Origin: UBA1447 sp964627535
GTDB taxonomy: Bacteria; Bacillota; Clostridia; Oscillospirales; Acutalibacteraceae
DNA: 64,000 nucleotides
Assembly: GCA_964627535.1 (NCBI GenBank)
Contig: CAZVJW010000006.1
Span: 1-64,000, forward strand
Direction of reading: 5' to 3'
Shown: in pieces, positions 1-11,000 of the stretch
Layout: each line of letters opens with the position of its first letter
How positions within the stretch are numbered: the first letter of the stretch is position 1
Position numbers and translations under genes: made by a program
Notes under the pieces: generated by a model
Database searches by the model: none
The model's input: the letters and a program-made list of their open reading frames with translations, nothing else
What the model was told of the DNA's origin: nothing

Positions 1-55
1 TTTTTATGAGTAAATTAGTATATGATTCAATGCGTTTTATCGGTGGTTAGTATGA
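1..55. repeat. Remnants of two intergenic repeat families
   Basis: Positions 1-20 match the end of the 136-bp family A element seen five times further on (the segment ending ATGAGTAATTAGTAT, here with one extra A). Positions 22-54, read on the minus strand, match the first 33 bases or so of the family B element at 37525 (start ATACTAACCACCGATAAAAC). The two ends abut, so one element may have inserted beside or into the other. The window edge cuts the structure. It lies just downstream of the spoVD stop codon. Confidence 0.6.
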
Positions 56-59
56 GTAT

Positions 60-2327
60 TCAGCCTATTTCAGAAGTAACTGTGTTGGATTTGAAATATA
101 CGGTAACTTCAGAGCCATAATCAACTTCAGCAGCCGCATCCACATTCTGTTTGTAAGAAATAAGCTCTCCGATTTTTAAAATATTGCCTGTCACTTTAAT
201 ATTTATCCCGGCGGATACCGCTGATTTATAAACTTGTGTTATATTCATATTGGTAAAATCAGGTACTTTTGTTTTAATGGTGTTAACACCCTCGTCGGTA
301 TAAAGGGCAACAATTCCGTTTTTCGGGAGGCTCCGGCCAAAAGCCGGCGTTTGAGAAATGACTTTTTCTCCTGTTCCGATAATCTTGACAGAAAGATGTA
401 ATTCTTTCACTTGTGCGGCAGCCTCATCAATTCCGATACCGGCCAGGTTTGGCGCGCTTGTGTTAAGCATCGTCAGTTCATCTTGATTATACACCGGTTC
501 AACATTCATGTATTTTAAAGTACTCTCGACAATCTCGCCTGCAACAGGCGCGGCTATTTGTCCGCCGCCTATTTGATTAACGGACTCATCAACCATAATC
601 AGTACTGCAATTTTCGGGTCATTGGCAGGAGCGAAGCATGAGAAGGATGCCACATAGGCATCTGCTTTGCCGAGTTTTTCGGATGTACCTGTTTTTCCCG
701 CAACCCGGTAACCCGGAACATAGGCATTTTTTCCGCTGCCGCTGCTGACAACCGATTCCATCATTTTTGTGACGGTGGCGGATGTTGTTGCCGAAATAAC
801 CTGCCGCCTGACATACGGCTGCGTTGCCGAAACAACATTCCCCGCGGCATCAAGCTCCTTTGCAACAATAAACGGACGCATAAGCTTCCCGCCGTTCGCA
901 ATAGCCGCGGTCGCGGTGATCATTTGAATTGGCGTAACCTCAAATGACTGGCCGAATGATGAACTCGCAAGTTCAACTTTGCCCATACTGTCTTTGGCGT
1001 GATATGTTTCACCCTCAACCGGCGCTGTCTCGGCTGTATCAATACCGGTCTTTTCTGTAAAGCCGAACGCTTCAAAGTATTTAAAGAAAGTATTGACCCC
1101 CAGCCTTTGCCCAACCGTAATAAAAAACGGGTTGCATGAATGGCACAAAGCTTCCGAAATCGTTTGTGTTCCATGCCCGGGATGATAATGGCAGGCCATT
1201 GTCCTGTCCCCGATTATTATACTACCGTGGCATGTGTATGTCTCGGTCAAAGACCAAAGCTTTTCTTCAACAGCGGCAGATGATGTTACGATTTTAAAAA
1301 CAGATCCCGGTTCATAGGTGCCCTGTGTGCAGAAGTTGTTCCATTGCCTATACTGCGCATTTTCCGTTTCGGTTTCCCGCAATGTGATATCCTCTATTTT
1401 ATTTATCTCCTCGGAAAGTGCTTTGTCGGCTAATGAATACGGTGCGTTAAGGTCGTAATCCGGTTTGTTTGCCATTGCAAGGATCGCGCCTGTGTTGACA
1501 TCCATCACAATGCCGTATGCGCCTTTTCCCTTGGAGACCGCATACACCTGCTCCAGTTCCTTTTCAAGGTTGCGCTGTATCACCTCATCAATTGTCAGCA
1601 CAATATCCGTACCCTGCTTCGCATCATAAACGGTCTCCAGCTGAAAGGGTATCGCATCGTTTTCAGCGTTCTTTACCGTTAAAATCCTTCCCGGTGTTCC
1701 GGTTAAAATGCTGTTATAACTTTTTTCAATTCCGCTGCTTCCGCCGTTATCCCCGCAAAAACCGATAAGTGACGAAGCTAAATCGCCATAGGGGTAATAT
1801 CTTTTTTCATCGGTTCGAATACCGACAACCAAATAGTAAGGTATCCCTTTTTCATTCTTGTCATTCGGGTCTTTTTTGTATTCTGTGTTTCTGAGCGCCG
1901 CAATACTTTCCTTCTCCGCATATTCAACCTTGCCTTTAACCTCAATATATTCAAGTTTATTCAAGTAAGTTGATTTCCGGACTTCTTCTGTGTCGACGCC
2001 TAAAATACCTGAGAGTTTGTTAATTAATTCCTCCCGCATACCCTCGTCATTGATTTCCGCAATTCTTTTCGGATTGATATATATTTTCCAGACTGAGGCG
2101 CTTTCGGCAAGCACCTTGCTGTTTGTGTCATAGATAATCCCCCTTTGTGCGGGAATACTTTCGTCAAGCAGCTGATTCAGTTCCGCCTTCGCCTTGTACT
2201 TTTCGCCCTGAACAAACTGGACTTTTACAAGTGCGGCTATACCTGCCCCAAAGCCAACTATTACAAGCAAACTTAAAACAACAGCCGAACGCATAAAAAA
2301 CCTTTGCCTTGGCGACTTTACAGCCAT
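60..2327 (-). CDS. spoVD: SpoVD/PBP2B-type penicillin-binding transpeptidase
   Basis: Class B penicillin-binding protein that cross-links peptidoglycan at the septum or spore cortex, outside the membrane. One N-terminal membrane segment (about residues 13-35) is followed by a PBP dimerisation domain. The transpeptidase domain has the three active-site motifs: S342-V-F-K345, S397-C-N399 and K545-T-G547. Two PASTA domains follow at about 624-680 and 687-747. The 755-aa length and the two PASTA domains fit SpoVD or PBP2B. It ends the mraZ-rsmH-ftsL-like order typical of Firmicutes. The second motif reads SCN instead of the more usual S-x-N with small residues. Whether it serves vegetative division or sporulation cannot be told from sequence. 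The family call is firm. Confidence 0.93.
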   Translation of the reverse strand: MAVKSPRQRFFMRSAVVLSLLVIVGFGAGIAALVKVQFVQGEKYKAKAELNQLLDESIPAQRGIIYDTNSKVLAESASVWKIYINPKRIAEINDEGMREELINKLSGILGVDTEEVRKSTYLNKLEYIEVKGKVEYAEKESIAALRNTEYKKDPNDKNEKGIPYYLVVGIRTDEKRYYPYGDLASSLIGFCGDNGGSSGIEKSYNSILTGTPGRILTVKNAENDAIPFQLETVYDAKQGTDIVLTIDEVIQRNLEKELEQVYAVSKGKGAYGIVMDVNTGAILAMANKPDYDLNAPYSLADKALSEEINKIEDITLRETETENAQYRQWNNFCTQGTYEPGSVFKIVTSSAAVEEKLWSLTETYTCHGSIIIGDRTMACHYHPGHGTQTISEALCHSCNPFFITVGQRLGVNTFFKYFEAFGFTEKTGIDTAETAPVEGETYHAKDSMGKVELASSSFGQSFEVTPIQMITATAAIANGGKLMRPFIVAKELDAAGNVVSATQPYVRRQVISATTSATVTKMMESVVSSGSGKNAYVPGYRVAGKTGTSEKLGKADAYVASFSCFAPANDPKIAVLIMVDESVNQIGGGQIAAPVAGEIVESTLKYMNVEPVYNQDELTMLNTSAPNLAGIGIDEAAAQVKELHLSVKIIGTGEKVISQTPAFGRSLPKNGIVALYTDEGVNTIKTKVPDFTNMNITQVYKSAVSAGINIKVTGNILKIGELISYKQNVDAAAEVDYGSEVTVYFKSNTVTSEIG

Positions 2328-2350
2328 TACAAACCCCCTGATTTAACAAA

Positions 2351-2369
2351 GGCGGGGACAAGCCCCGCC
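2351..2369. other. GC-rich hairpin between ftsL-like gene and spoVD
   Basis: A 7-bp perfect inverted repeat (GGCGGGG / CCCCGCC, 5-base loop) sits in the short gap between the ftsL-like gene and spoVD, about 24 bases upstream of the spoVD start. There is no T-run on the minus strand, so it is more likely a repeat fragment or an RNA processing/attenuation hairpin than a terminator. Confidence 0.5.
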
Positions 2370-2397
2370 CCAACAAACATATTTATGACACACGAAT

Positions 2398-2865
2398 CTA
2401 CTCTGCCGGTTTGCCCGCGCAGATTAGAACCTTATCTTCCTTCTCTGTGTTGATATATGTTATTTTTTCGATCTTTTGCATCCTGTTAAGCTTTACGAAG
2501 GCTTGAACCTGATCATACGAGTACTTTTTTTCCATCACCGATTTAAGCCTTACGCTTTCACTTATTGCCGTTTCAAGCGAAGTCGTTTCTTTCGCCTGAA
2601 TTACTGCAAGTTTCGAAATTTCAACTCTGCTCTGCAGCACCGAGCAGAAAAGGAAAAGCAACACGCCGCACACAAAAGACATTTTGATTAATTTTTGCCG
2701 CCTGTATTTCTTTTCGAGGTGAATTTCTTGAGCGGTTTTCGGTTTTGCTTTTACAAGTTCCGGTTTGGCGGCGGCTTTTCTGTTGTTTTGACCGGGAGCT
2801 TCTTTGACTTCACGGGGAGCAAATAAAGAAAGGTCGTATGCCTCGTTCTTATCAAAATTCGCCAT
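2398..2865 (-). CDS. FtsL-like septum formation protein
   Basis: Small bitopic membrane protein, about 155 aa. It has a basic, proline/alanine-rich cytoplasmic tail, one membrane segment (about residues 65-85) and a C-terminal extracytoplasmic stretch with heptad-like leucines and valines, as in FtsL/DivIC. No sequence motif is diagnostic. The identification rests on topology, size and its place between rsmH and a class B PBP. The start at 2865 is chosen because GAGGAG lies 7-8 bases upstream; an in-frame ATG at 2883 overlapping the rsmH stop has no such site. In the divisome FtsL would help recruit and activate the PBP encoded next. Confidence 0.72.
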   Translation of the reverse strand: MANFDKNEAYDLSLFAPREVKEAPGQNNRKAAAKPELVKAKPKTAQEIHLEKKYRRQKLIKMSFVCGVLLFLFCSVLQSRVEISKLAVIQAKETTSLETAISESVRLKSVMEKKYSYDQVQAFVKLNRMQKIEKITYINTEKEDKVLICAGKPAE

Positions 2866-2879
2866 TTTAGCAACTCCTC

Positions 2880-3803
2880 TCAAGTCTTTTCTATCACCCG
2901 AAGCCTCGCGCTTCTGCAGCGGGGATTTTGTTCCGTCTCCTGTTCAGACGGTTTTATTGCCTTAAACGGTAAAAATCCTTTTGCTTTGTTGCCGCATATA
3001 CAAACCGGGAATTGCGGCGGGCAAGTGCAGCCCTCTGTAAACTTTGCAAACCGTTTTTTAACAATTCTGTCTTCAAGGGAATGAAAGGTTATAATGGCAA
3101 GCCTGCCGCCGGGTTTCAGGGATTGAAACATACTGTCAAGCGCCGCATCCAGCTTTTCCAATTCGCCGTTTATCTCAATCCGGAACGCCTGGAAGGTTCT
3201 GCGCGCAGGATGGCCGCCTTCCCTTCGTGCCGCTGCCGGAATAGCGGATTTTATAATATCAACAAGTTCAAAGGTTGTTACTATCGGTTTTGCTTCTCTT
3301 GCTTTTACAATTGCCCGCGCAATAGACGGGGCATATCTTTCTTCGCCGTAATCATATATTATTCTTTGCAAAGCGTTTTGCGAAAGGGTATTGACCAAAT
3401 CGGCGGCACTCATACCCTGCATGCTCATTCTCATGTCAAGCGGCGCGTCGTGATGATATGAAAAGCCGCGTTCAGCTTTGTCGAGCTGATGGGAACTGAC
3501 GCCCAAATCCGCCAGAATTCCGTCCGTGCAGTCAAGCCCGTTTGCCGCAAGGACGGCCTTCAGATTTATAAAATTATCCCGTACCACGATTACATTCTTA
3601 TCTTTATCAAATCTTTCCCGAAGAATTTCAATCGCCTCGGGATCTTGGTCAATTGCGATTAAACGGCCTTCCGTTAATTTTTCGGCTATTGCGGCGGAAT
3701 GTCCCCCGCCGCCTGCGGTACAGTCGGCATAAATACCGTTTTGTTTAATATTAAGAGCCTTGATTGTTTCGTCAAACAACACGGGTATGTGGTTAAAATC
3801 CAT
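2880..3803 (-). CDS. rsmH: 16S rRNA (cytosine1402-N4)-methyltransferase RsmH
   Basis: SAM-dependent methyltransferase that N4-methylates C1402 of 16S rRNA. At 307 aa it has the usual family length. The N-terminal HIPVLFDE segment is typical of the family. The SAM-binding DCTAGGGGHS loop lies near residue 27, and the DLGVSSHQLD and ARRTFQAFRIEIN segments are family hallmarks. The C-terminus carries the S-E-Q-E-x-x-x-N-P-R-x-R-S-A-R-L-R block. It starts 9 bases after mraZ with an AGGAG ribosome site and runs to the edge of the ftsL-like gene, so these genes are one operon. Its partner enzyme for the same nucleotide, RsmI, is encoded at 29739. Confidence 0.97.
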   Translation of the reverse strand: MDFNHIPVLFDETIKALNIKQNGIYADCTAGGGGHSAAIAEKLTEGRLIAIDQDPEAIEILRERFDKDKNVIVVRDNFINLKAVLAANGLDCTDGILADLGVSSHQLDKAERGFSYHHDAPLDMRMSMQGMSAADLVNTLSQNALQRIIYDYGEERYAPSIARAIVKAREAKPIVTTFELVDIIKSAIPAAARREGGHPARRTFQAFRIEINGELEKLDAALDSMFQSLKPGGRLAIITFHSLEDRIVKKRFAKFTEGCTCPPQFPVCICGNKAKGFLPFKAIKPSEQETEQNPRCRSARLRVIEKT

Positions 3804-3812
3804 ATCGGCTCC

Positions 3813-4265
3813 TTAGAATGCCAGGTTTACTTTTATGTCCTCATCTTGTACGCCGGCTTCTTCAATCAGCGCTTCTCTTTCATCAACCATCTCATCAAAA
3901 GCGGTGCGGTTCCAAATTTCAATTCGCCCGCCGATGCCTTGAATCACAACCTCTTTTTCAAGATTCGCGAATTTGCAAAAATCCGCTTTTATTGTGATCC
4001 GCCCCTGTTTATCGGTTTCGACTGTATCCAGGCGCAAATAGGTAAATCTCTGCTTGAGCGTCAGTTCTTTGCTTGCCGGCTGATTGTTCAGTTGATTGCT
4101 TAAATACTCCCAATCCTTCGTTGTGTAAACGAAAAGGCATTTGTCGCCGTTTTGGGGTTTGTAAAGCATAAAACTTTCGCCGAGATATTCGCGAAGTTTG
4201 GTTGGAATGAACAGCCTGTTTTTTTGGTCAAGGCTGTGGTAATATGTACCTGTGAAAACCGACAT
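3813..4265 (-). CDS. mraZ: Transcriptional regulator MraZ
   Basis: MraZ is a ring-forming DNA-binding protein of the SpoVT/AbrB fold that represses the division and cell-wall cluster. The 150-aa product shows the two expected DxxxR motifs, DQKNR near the start and DKQGR in the second half, one per AbrB-like repeat. The start at 4265 is preferred: AAGGAGGG sits 6 bases before it, while the in-frame ATG at 4271 would abut the ribosome site. It is the first gene of the cluster and is preceded by a promoter with 10-bp phased repeats of the type MraZ binds, so autoregulation is likely. Confidence 0.95.
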   Translation of the reverse strand: MSVFTGTYYHSLDQKNRLFIPTKLREYLGESFMLYKPQNGDKCLFVYTTKDWEYLSNQLNNQPASKELTLKQRFTYLRLDTVETDKQGRITIKADFCKFANLEKEVVIQGIGGRIEIWNRTAFDEMVDEREALIEEAGVQDEDIKVNLAF

Positions 4266-4300
4266 GATCATCCCTCCTTTTACTTCTTAATTTTCAAATT

Positions 4301-4375
4301 CCCTATTTCTGCCTATTTTCTCCTATTTATACCTTTTATTCCCTTTTATTATACCCTTAACTCCTATTTTGGCAA
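4301..4375 (-). promoter_or_regulatory. mraZ promoter with 10-bp phased MraZ-type operator repeats
   Basis: On the minus strand, TTGCCA (4370-4375) is followed after 16 bases by TATAAT (4348-4353). From 4301 to 4350 the plus strand falls into successive 10-mers: CCCTATTTCT, GCCTATTTTC, TCCTATTTAT, ACCTTTTATT, CCCTTTTATT. Minus-strand consensus is AAATAGG-N3. A further CTCCTATTTT is present at 4361 in the spacer. MraZ of other bacteria binds three or four G-rich repeats at 10-bp spacing in the leader of its own gene. The repeats here overlap and follow the transcription start, which fits repression. MraZ binding itself is inferred. Confidence 0.7.
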
Positions 4376-4401
4376 GTGTTTTTTTGAATATTTTTTCATT
4401 T

Positions 4402-4434
4402 TTGTTATCTTTATTTGAACAATTGTTATCTTTA
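4402..4434. repeat. 12-bp direct repeat upstream of mraZ promoter
   Basis: TTGTTATCTTTA occurs at 4402-4413 and again at 4423-4434 (21-bp period, two helical turns), 27 bases upstream of the mraZ -35 box. It could be an operator for another regulator, but nothing identifies the protein. The rest of 4435-4543 holds no gene that I can see. Confidence 0.45.
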
Positions 4435-4543
4435 GTGGTTTATATACAATATATTGTGGTTGAGGGATGAGAACCCGTTAAAACTTCGGCTTCATTCAAA
4501 GAAGAAGCGGAGGTGAAAAGCCATTATTGCGAATTATCGGCAT

Positions 4544-4679
4544 ATACTAATTCTCGATTAGAAAACCTCTAAGAAAATCAAGCAAAAGATTTGATTCATA
4601 CTATTCGCCATTTTAATGCAGAATAGTATTATGCGGTTTTGTGCCGATTTTTAAGTTAGGTTTTATGAGTAATTAGCAT
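4544..4679. repeat. Family A MITE-like element, copy 1
   Basis: About 136 bp starting ATACTAATT and ending AATTAGCAT, with imperfect inverted ends of about 35 bases. A central hairpin (ACTATTCGCC / GAATAGTA arms) surrounds CATTTTAATG. It is nearly identical to the copies at 18195, 31450, 33079 and 42459. No ORF is present. TA dinucleotides at the borders suggest a transposable MITE of the IS630/Tc1 kind, but no parent transposase is in this window. Confidence 0.85.
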
Positions 4680-4763
4680 TAATGTATGTTATTTCAAGAA
4701 CGGCATGGATTCACTGCCGCATGACGGCTTTCAACCCCCGCGGATATAATAATAAAAACCAAT

Positions 4764-4804
4764 CGGGCCGCCTTAAACGACTTAACATCGAAAAAGGCAG
4801 CCCG
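4764..4804 (-). terminator. Probable terminator of the giant LRR gene
   Basis: The inverted repeat CGGGCCGCCTT / AAGGCAGCCCG (10 of 11 pairs, 19-base loop) is followed on the minus strand by GGTTTTTATT. It lies about 260 bases downstream of the 5062-11814 gene and upstream of the mraZ promoter, so it would separate the two transcription units. Confidence 0.55.
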
Positions 4805-4862
4805 AAAAATAATATTTAAATTTAACCGGAGTTCTATGTTTTCATTTTTTCGTACGCTCGCA

Positions 4863-4933
4863 TGTCATCCTGAGCAGCGCGAAGGATCTTTTAACGCGGC
4901 AAAGACTCTTCGTCGTTTCTCCTCAGAGTGACA
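4863..4933. repeat. REP-like TGTCATCCTGAG...CTCAGAGTGACA element
   Basis: Imperfect inverted repeat with arms 4863-4874 and 4922-4933 (10 of 12 match) enclosing GCGAAGGATCTTTT. Elements of the form GTCAT-CTGAG-GCGAAG-ATCT are scattered in many bacterial genomes. A related sequence lies at 22979-23060. Function is unknown. Confidence 0.55.
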
Positions 4934-4977
4934 TACACGGCAAGCAACATCAAAGCGGGAGTTACAGCGGCAGCGAA

Positions 4978-5061
4978 CCATCGTCTAACGGGGAGGATTA
5001 TCCGTCCTATTTAAATCAATGCAGCAATATCCCCATGATGACGGGTTGTATTCCGTTTTGC
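4978..5061. repeat. Conserved non-coding block 3' of a dockerin gene (copy 1)
   Basis: 84 bases directly after the stop codon of the giant LRR gene. They are nearly identical to 11934-12015, after the neighbouring dockerin gene, with a few substitutions and a 2-base length difference. Identity continues into the dockerin-coding ends, so a 3' segment comprising dockerin plus trailer was duplicated or gene-converted. Confidence 0.75.
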
Positions 5062-8000
5062 CTATGTTGCCTCACCCGTGCGCTGGTCAAGTGTTAACGC
5101 ATAATTTTGCACATCCTTTAAAACAACACAGTCGTTTTCGTCAATCACACCGTCCCGGAAGAGGTCACATGCTTTGATAAAGGCGTCCTCCGTTTCGGGG
5201 TCCCATTGCGGCAAGGCGTAATTCCCAATATCAACAATCGTGTCAGAATCGGCGGTGTCGATTACACCGTCGCCGTTCACATCGCCGAAGATGACGACTT
5301 TGTAAGTTTCCGCAACAACCCCACAGAAGAGAACATTTATTGTTGAACCGGTACCGCAAACCGTTCCATTCGAGTATACTGTCTGGAAAGCTGCGCCTCC
5401 TATTGTTTGAATAAGTCCATCAAGCGATGTTATGCTCTTGTCTAAGCCATAAATAAGACCATTTATACTGTCAACAACAGTATTCGTACCGATGACTGCC
5501 TTAATATCCGGATTTAAATAATTTATTCCATTTTTTATTGCATATGTTTCAGCAGGTGAACCTTTCAGGCAATTAATCACAAGGTTTTCACAGCCGGAAA
5601 AAGCATAAAGTGAAATGCTGCTGACGTTGTCCGGAATGGTGATGTTTGCAGCATTGGCGCAATCGGAAAACGCAAACATCGAAATATTTGAAACACTGTC
5701 CGGAATAGTAACGCTTGTCAGGCTTGTGCAATTATAAAATGCTTTTTCAGCAATAGTTACAAGCGAACCGGGCAAATCATTTACAACAAGCTTCGTACAG
5801 TTGCAGAAAGCGGACTCTCCAATACGGACAATACTGTCAGGCATATTTATGCTTGCCAATTCACTGCAATCATAAAACGCCCAGTCCTGTATTTCGGTCA
5901 TGCCGTTTGGCAATGATATTGAAATAATCATTGTTCCGCTGAAATCAACCTTTGTCAATGCGCTGAAATTCGTTAAATCAATAGAACCGGTAACCGGTAA
6001 CCCACCCATGGATATTTCCTCGGCTCTGTATTCACCGTTTACCATAACCCAAGTTACACCCTGCCATTCGCCCGGTTTGGTTAAATCCCAACCAAGCAAA
6101 GTTAAATTATCACCGGTTTGGGCGAATGCCGAAAGCACACCGTATTCGGTCGAATTGAAAGCGCTTGCATCCGCCAATATCCTTTGCGGCTCAAAGACAA
6201 CACTGTCGCTACCGGAAGCGGACATAGAATCGATGCTGCCTCTGAGAACAGTGCCTTCCGAAACATCAAGATAGTTGTTTTCGCAATTTAAGGCAGAAAG
6301 GTTTGCGCAGCTTGAAATGTTCAGGCTTTCCGTTTTTGAATTACGGCAGTCCAAATATTCTAACTTTGGGCAATTTGAAACATTAATATTTGACAATTGA
6401 TTGCCGCTGCAGTTCAACAAAGTCAGGTTAGCCAACCCGGAGACGTCTAATGTCCCCACCAAGCCAAGATTGGGAACTTCTATTCTTTCAGCGCAATATT
6501 CATCATTGACTTCCATCCACTTAACGCCATACCATTCTTGAGGTTTGGATAAATCCCATTTTATTTTTGAAAGATTGCCGTTTTGGTTGGCAAAATCAGT
6601 CAGTTTGGTTATGTCGCTTGTGTTAAAAACAGGGTTTGCCGGCATTTTTTGAGGGTCGAACATTACCCAGGTTCCGGATTTTTGCGTGAACTGCTCAACG
6701 GCTGTCATCATAGCGGAACCGCTTTGAATATCAATGCAGTTCTCCTCGCAGCTAAAATTAATCAATTGGCTGTTTAATGAAAAATCAATCGCCGTTAAGT
6801 TGTTCCATACGCAATATAGATCGGTAAGTGCCGGGTTCGTTCCAATGGTCAACTCATTTAATTCATTATTGTTGCATTGCAGCCTAACCAATGAAGTACA
6901 GCCTTCAATATTTAAAGTTTCAAGTGTATTCCAACTGCAGTCAAGCGAGGTAATGCTTGTGTTGCCTTCAACCGAAAGCGCAGACAGCAAATTATTCGCA
7001 CATTTCAAAACCTGCAATGAAGTGCAGCCGGACAAAACAATGCTTGTTAAACCGTTACCGCTGCAATTAAGATTTGTTAACGAAGTAAAATCTGCTAAAT
7101 CCAAAGTGCCTGACAGTTCCAAAAAGCCAATATCAATATTGCATATCCTATTTTCGGTTTCGGTATCCCATGTTACACCTTGCCAAGTAGAACAATCCTC
7201 TATGTCCCAGCCTAATTTGGCTAAATTATCACCTTGTTGAACGAAGGTTATCAATTTTTGTAATTCTGTTTGATTTGGATTTGTTGGTGATGTGGTGCCG
7301 TCTGTAGAAGCAGTCTTTGCTATTGATTGAGTTTTCCAACTGCCACTGGCACCGCCACCAATCTGAAAACCGCCATTTTTCAACGCGGAATAATAGGTAT
7401 CCATATTGTGTGTATCCTTAATAAATGTACCAGCAAACCCCGGAATCCCTTTATCCATGCCTTCAGCGAAATACGCAGCAATGTTTCTAAAAGGTGATGA
7501 TATTTTTTTATAATAATCCTCGATAGTCTTAATATCCGTTTCCATCGCTGCGGGCGCAACAACATCTCTCATAAAGTTGTATAAAGATTTCATATCCGAA
7601 TCATAATGATCATTATAATAGCTCTCCAGACTTTTCCATTTTGAGCCAATGTATTCCATAACACCTGAAGTTCTATTCTTGTCAAATCCGGGTTTTCTAC
7701 CATATATATTCGCGTTCATTTCCTCTTTGAAACCATCGTTATTCTGATATAAGTCTTGTGCAACAGCTGTAAAAAGAAAACCATATTTGTCCCACCCCCA
7801 TGATGAAAGAGACTTTGTAACAAAATCATCATTGAAACAGAAGTTGAAAATGTTGGTTTTAAAGGATTCAATTATATTGTTGTTAGTTGTATTCGGAGTT
7901 GCAAAAGTATATGCAAAAACATCACTTATTTTACCGCTGAGCTTATTTTCGGTTAGTTCATTTGCAAGCAGATTTGCCACTCCTGCTCCCCGGCTGAAGC

Positions 8001-11000
8001 CGGTTATCAAAAGCAGGGAGTTTGCACCATCCTGAAGGTATTCGCCGAGTTTCTCTCTAATATCGTTTTTCGCCTTTGTAAAGCTGCTGTGTTCCTCCGG
8101 ATCGCCCGACAAACCTTCATTGCTACTAACATCCATATCCCCTTTCCATTGTACATCCAGCGTACCGCTGATAATAACAATCGTCAATGTTCTCGGTTCA
8201 TTATTATATATTACACTTTTCTTCGCAAAGATAACACCGGCATTGTCTTCCGTAACATTATCGTAAAAGTTATATTTTCTCGGCATGCTGAACGGGTTGG
8301 AAAAACTGCTGCTCTCCTGCTGTGTTAACTTTTTATCTATTGACCCATCATCTAATGATATATTATATTCAGCACATCTTTCCGCCAGTTTTTGGCTGCA
8401 CTCATCAGGGTTGTAATCAAAATTTTCACGCAATATTAAGTCCGCGGAGTTTAGCTTTAGTTTTAACGCAGGCCGGACGCCAAGAGAATTCTGACTAACA
8501 CCGGTGTATGAATACTGGTTACTGTAAACTATGCCATCTTGACCGATATAACCGGCATTGCTTTGGAAGGAGCCTGGGGACCTAAGCCACCATAAACTAT
8601 TCCCGGCATAGGGGCTTTCTTGACAAGTCCCAAGACCCCTGGATTTTGAATAGTAGGTTCCCTGTACCATTCGATTCAAATCGGTAGCACCCCAACTTGA
8701 ATTGAATCCGTAAGCCGATGTGGCCGCTTCCCCGGAGGAAAGCAAAAATAGTTTGTCGTTTGTATTATTGGCGCCATTTTCAACATCATTGTTGATGACA
8801 TCGCTTGTTAAAATTTGACTTTTTTCTGTTGTTGAAAAAGCCTCATTGTAAAAATCATTATTTAACCAACTGCGCATGCCGCATGTTTCCCATGTGACAT
8901 TTGTTTGAACCTGATTATATGCTTTTGAATCCAGTATTTTATCTGCCATTATAAAAAGCTCGCCGTTTGTGTTTGACAAAACACGCCAAGTGATTGATTC
9001 AAATTTAGACCATGACCCATCGTTGAATTTGTATTTTTCGCCCTTATAAGTGACGGTATCATCTGCGGACTTCTTGCATTCGTTAAGCATTGAGATTAAT
9101 TCCGGATAGAAGATAACCGAAGTTTGTGGGTAGGAACCAAAGGTTATCGTATCACCTGCTTCATAGTTTCCTATTTTGCCATCATTTATCATAACAAAAG
9201 ATCGGTTAAATTTTAAAGCATATTCTTTTGCCGTGGAAGGATCGTAACCAATAATTTTTGTTTGGGCAGGAATTGTTTTAGAATCAAAACTTATTATTGT
9301 TATTGCCGATTCAAATATTATGCTTGTCAACCCGCTGCATTTTTCAAACATATAATACCCGATGCTCGTCACACTGTTACCGATTGTGACGCTTGTCAAA
9401 CCGGAGCAATATTGAAAAGCACAGTAATTGATGCTTTTTACACTGCTCGGCATAATAACTACACCGATCTTTCCTTCAGGGCAGAAAATCAATTCCGTCT
9501 TTTTTTTGTTATAAAGTATCCCATCAGCGCTGGAGTAAACAGTATTCTCGGAACTGACATTTATATTTGACAAGCTTTTACAGTTTTGAAACGAATTATT
9601 GTAAAAGCTCGTTACGCTTGCAGGAATCGTCATACTTGTTAGGCTTGAGCAACAATAAAACGCGTGTTCACCGATACTTGCCACGGTATTTGAAATTGTA
9701 ATATTGGCAAGGTTCCAACATGATTGAAATGCTCCATTTCCGATAATTGAAACACCAGCAGGAATGTCAACACTTGCCAAACTAGTGCAAACCGAAAACG
9801 CTGCTTCACCGATACTTGTCACGCTACTTGGAATGGTGATGTCCGTTAAATAATGACAATTGAAAAATGCAGAATCCCCAATGGACGTAACGCCAGTTCC
9901 TATAATTACATTTGTCAAATTGTAGCAATTTGAAAACGCACCTTCACTGATGATTGACACGCTGCCCGGGATGGATATACTTGACAAGTCATTACAATAA
10001 GAAAATGCATAATCACCGATAATCACTACGGTGTTTGAAATTGTAATATTGGTAAGTTTAAAACATGCTTCAAATGTATGATTTCCGATAATTGAAACAC
10101 CGGTAGGGATGTCAAGACTTGTCAAACTGGTGCAACCGCAAAACGCCCAATCACCGATACTCGACACGCTGCTTGGAATGTTGATGTTCGTTAAACCACA
10201 GCACTCATCAAAAGCCCTATAATTGATGCTCTTTACGCTATCCGGGATGATGATGTTTGTCAAACCAATGCAATAGGAAAACGCATAATCTCCGATACTC
10301 GTCACGCTGACCGGGATAAAAACTGACCCTAATTTTCCTTTGGGACAGGTTATCAGTTTCGTTTTGTCTTTGCTAAACAGAATACCGTTTTCACTTGTGT
10401 ATGTTGAGTTTCCGCTTTTGACTGCAATATCAATTAAAGCGGAGCAAGCGTTAAATACATAATCGCCAATATTGGTCACACTCTCCGGTATCTCTATACT
10501 TATAAGCCCACTGCAACCAGAAAAAGCAAAATTGCCAATACTCGTCACGCCGCTACCGATTGTCACACTCGTCAGGCTAGTGCATTCAGAAAACACATAA
10601 TCGCCAATCACTTTTGTGTCCGATTTCAATACAATTACTGTATTTGGGGGCATATTGCCTTTATACCTATATGCTACTTTGCCCGCATAGACGAGTCCAT
10701 CCGGTTGATTGTTATACCATGCTGTTCCATCAAACGCATCAACCCCGATTCTCATTACGTTGTCCGGGATATCTATGCTTGTCAACCCAGTGCAAAATCT
10801 AAACGCCTGCTCTCCGATACTAGTCACGCCGTTGCCGATGGTTAAACTCGTCAGACTGGTGCAAGAGGAAAAAGCGAAATCCCCGATTCTCGTTACATTG
10901 TTCGGGATATATATGCTTGTCAAGGCGCTGCACTCGTCAAATGCAGAATTTCCGATGTTCATCACGCCGCTACCAATGGTCACGCTCATCAAACTGCTTA

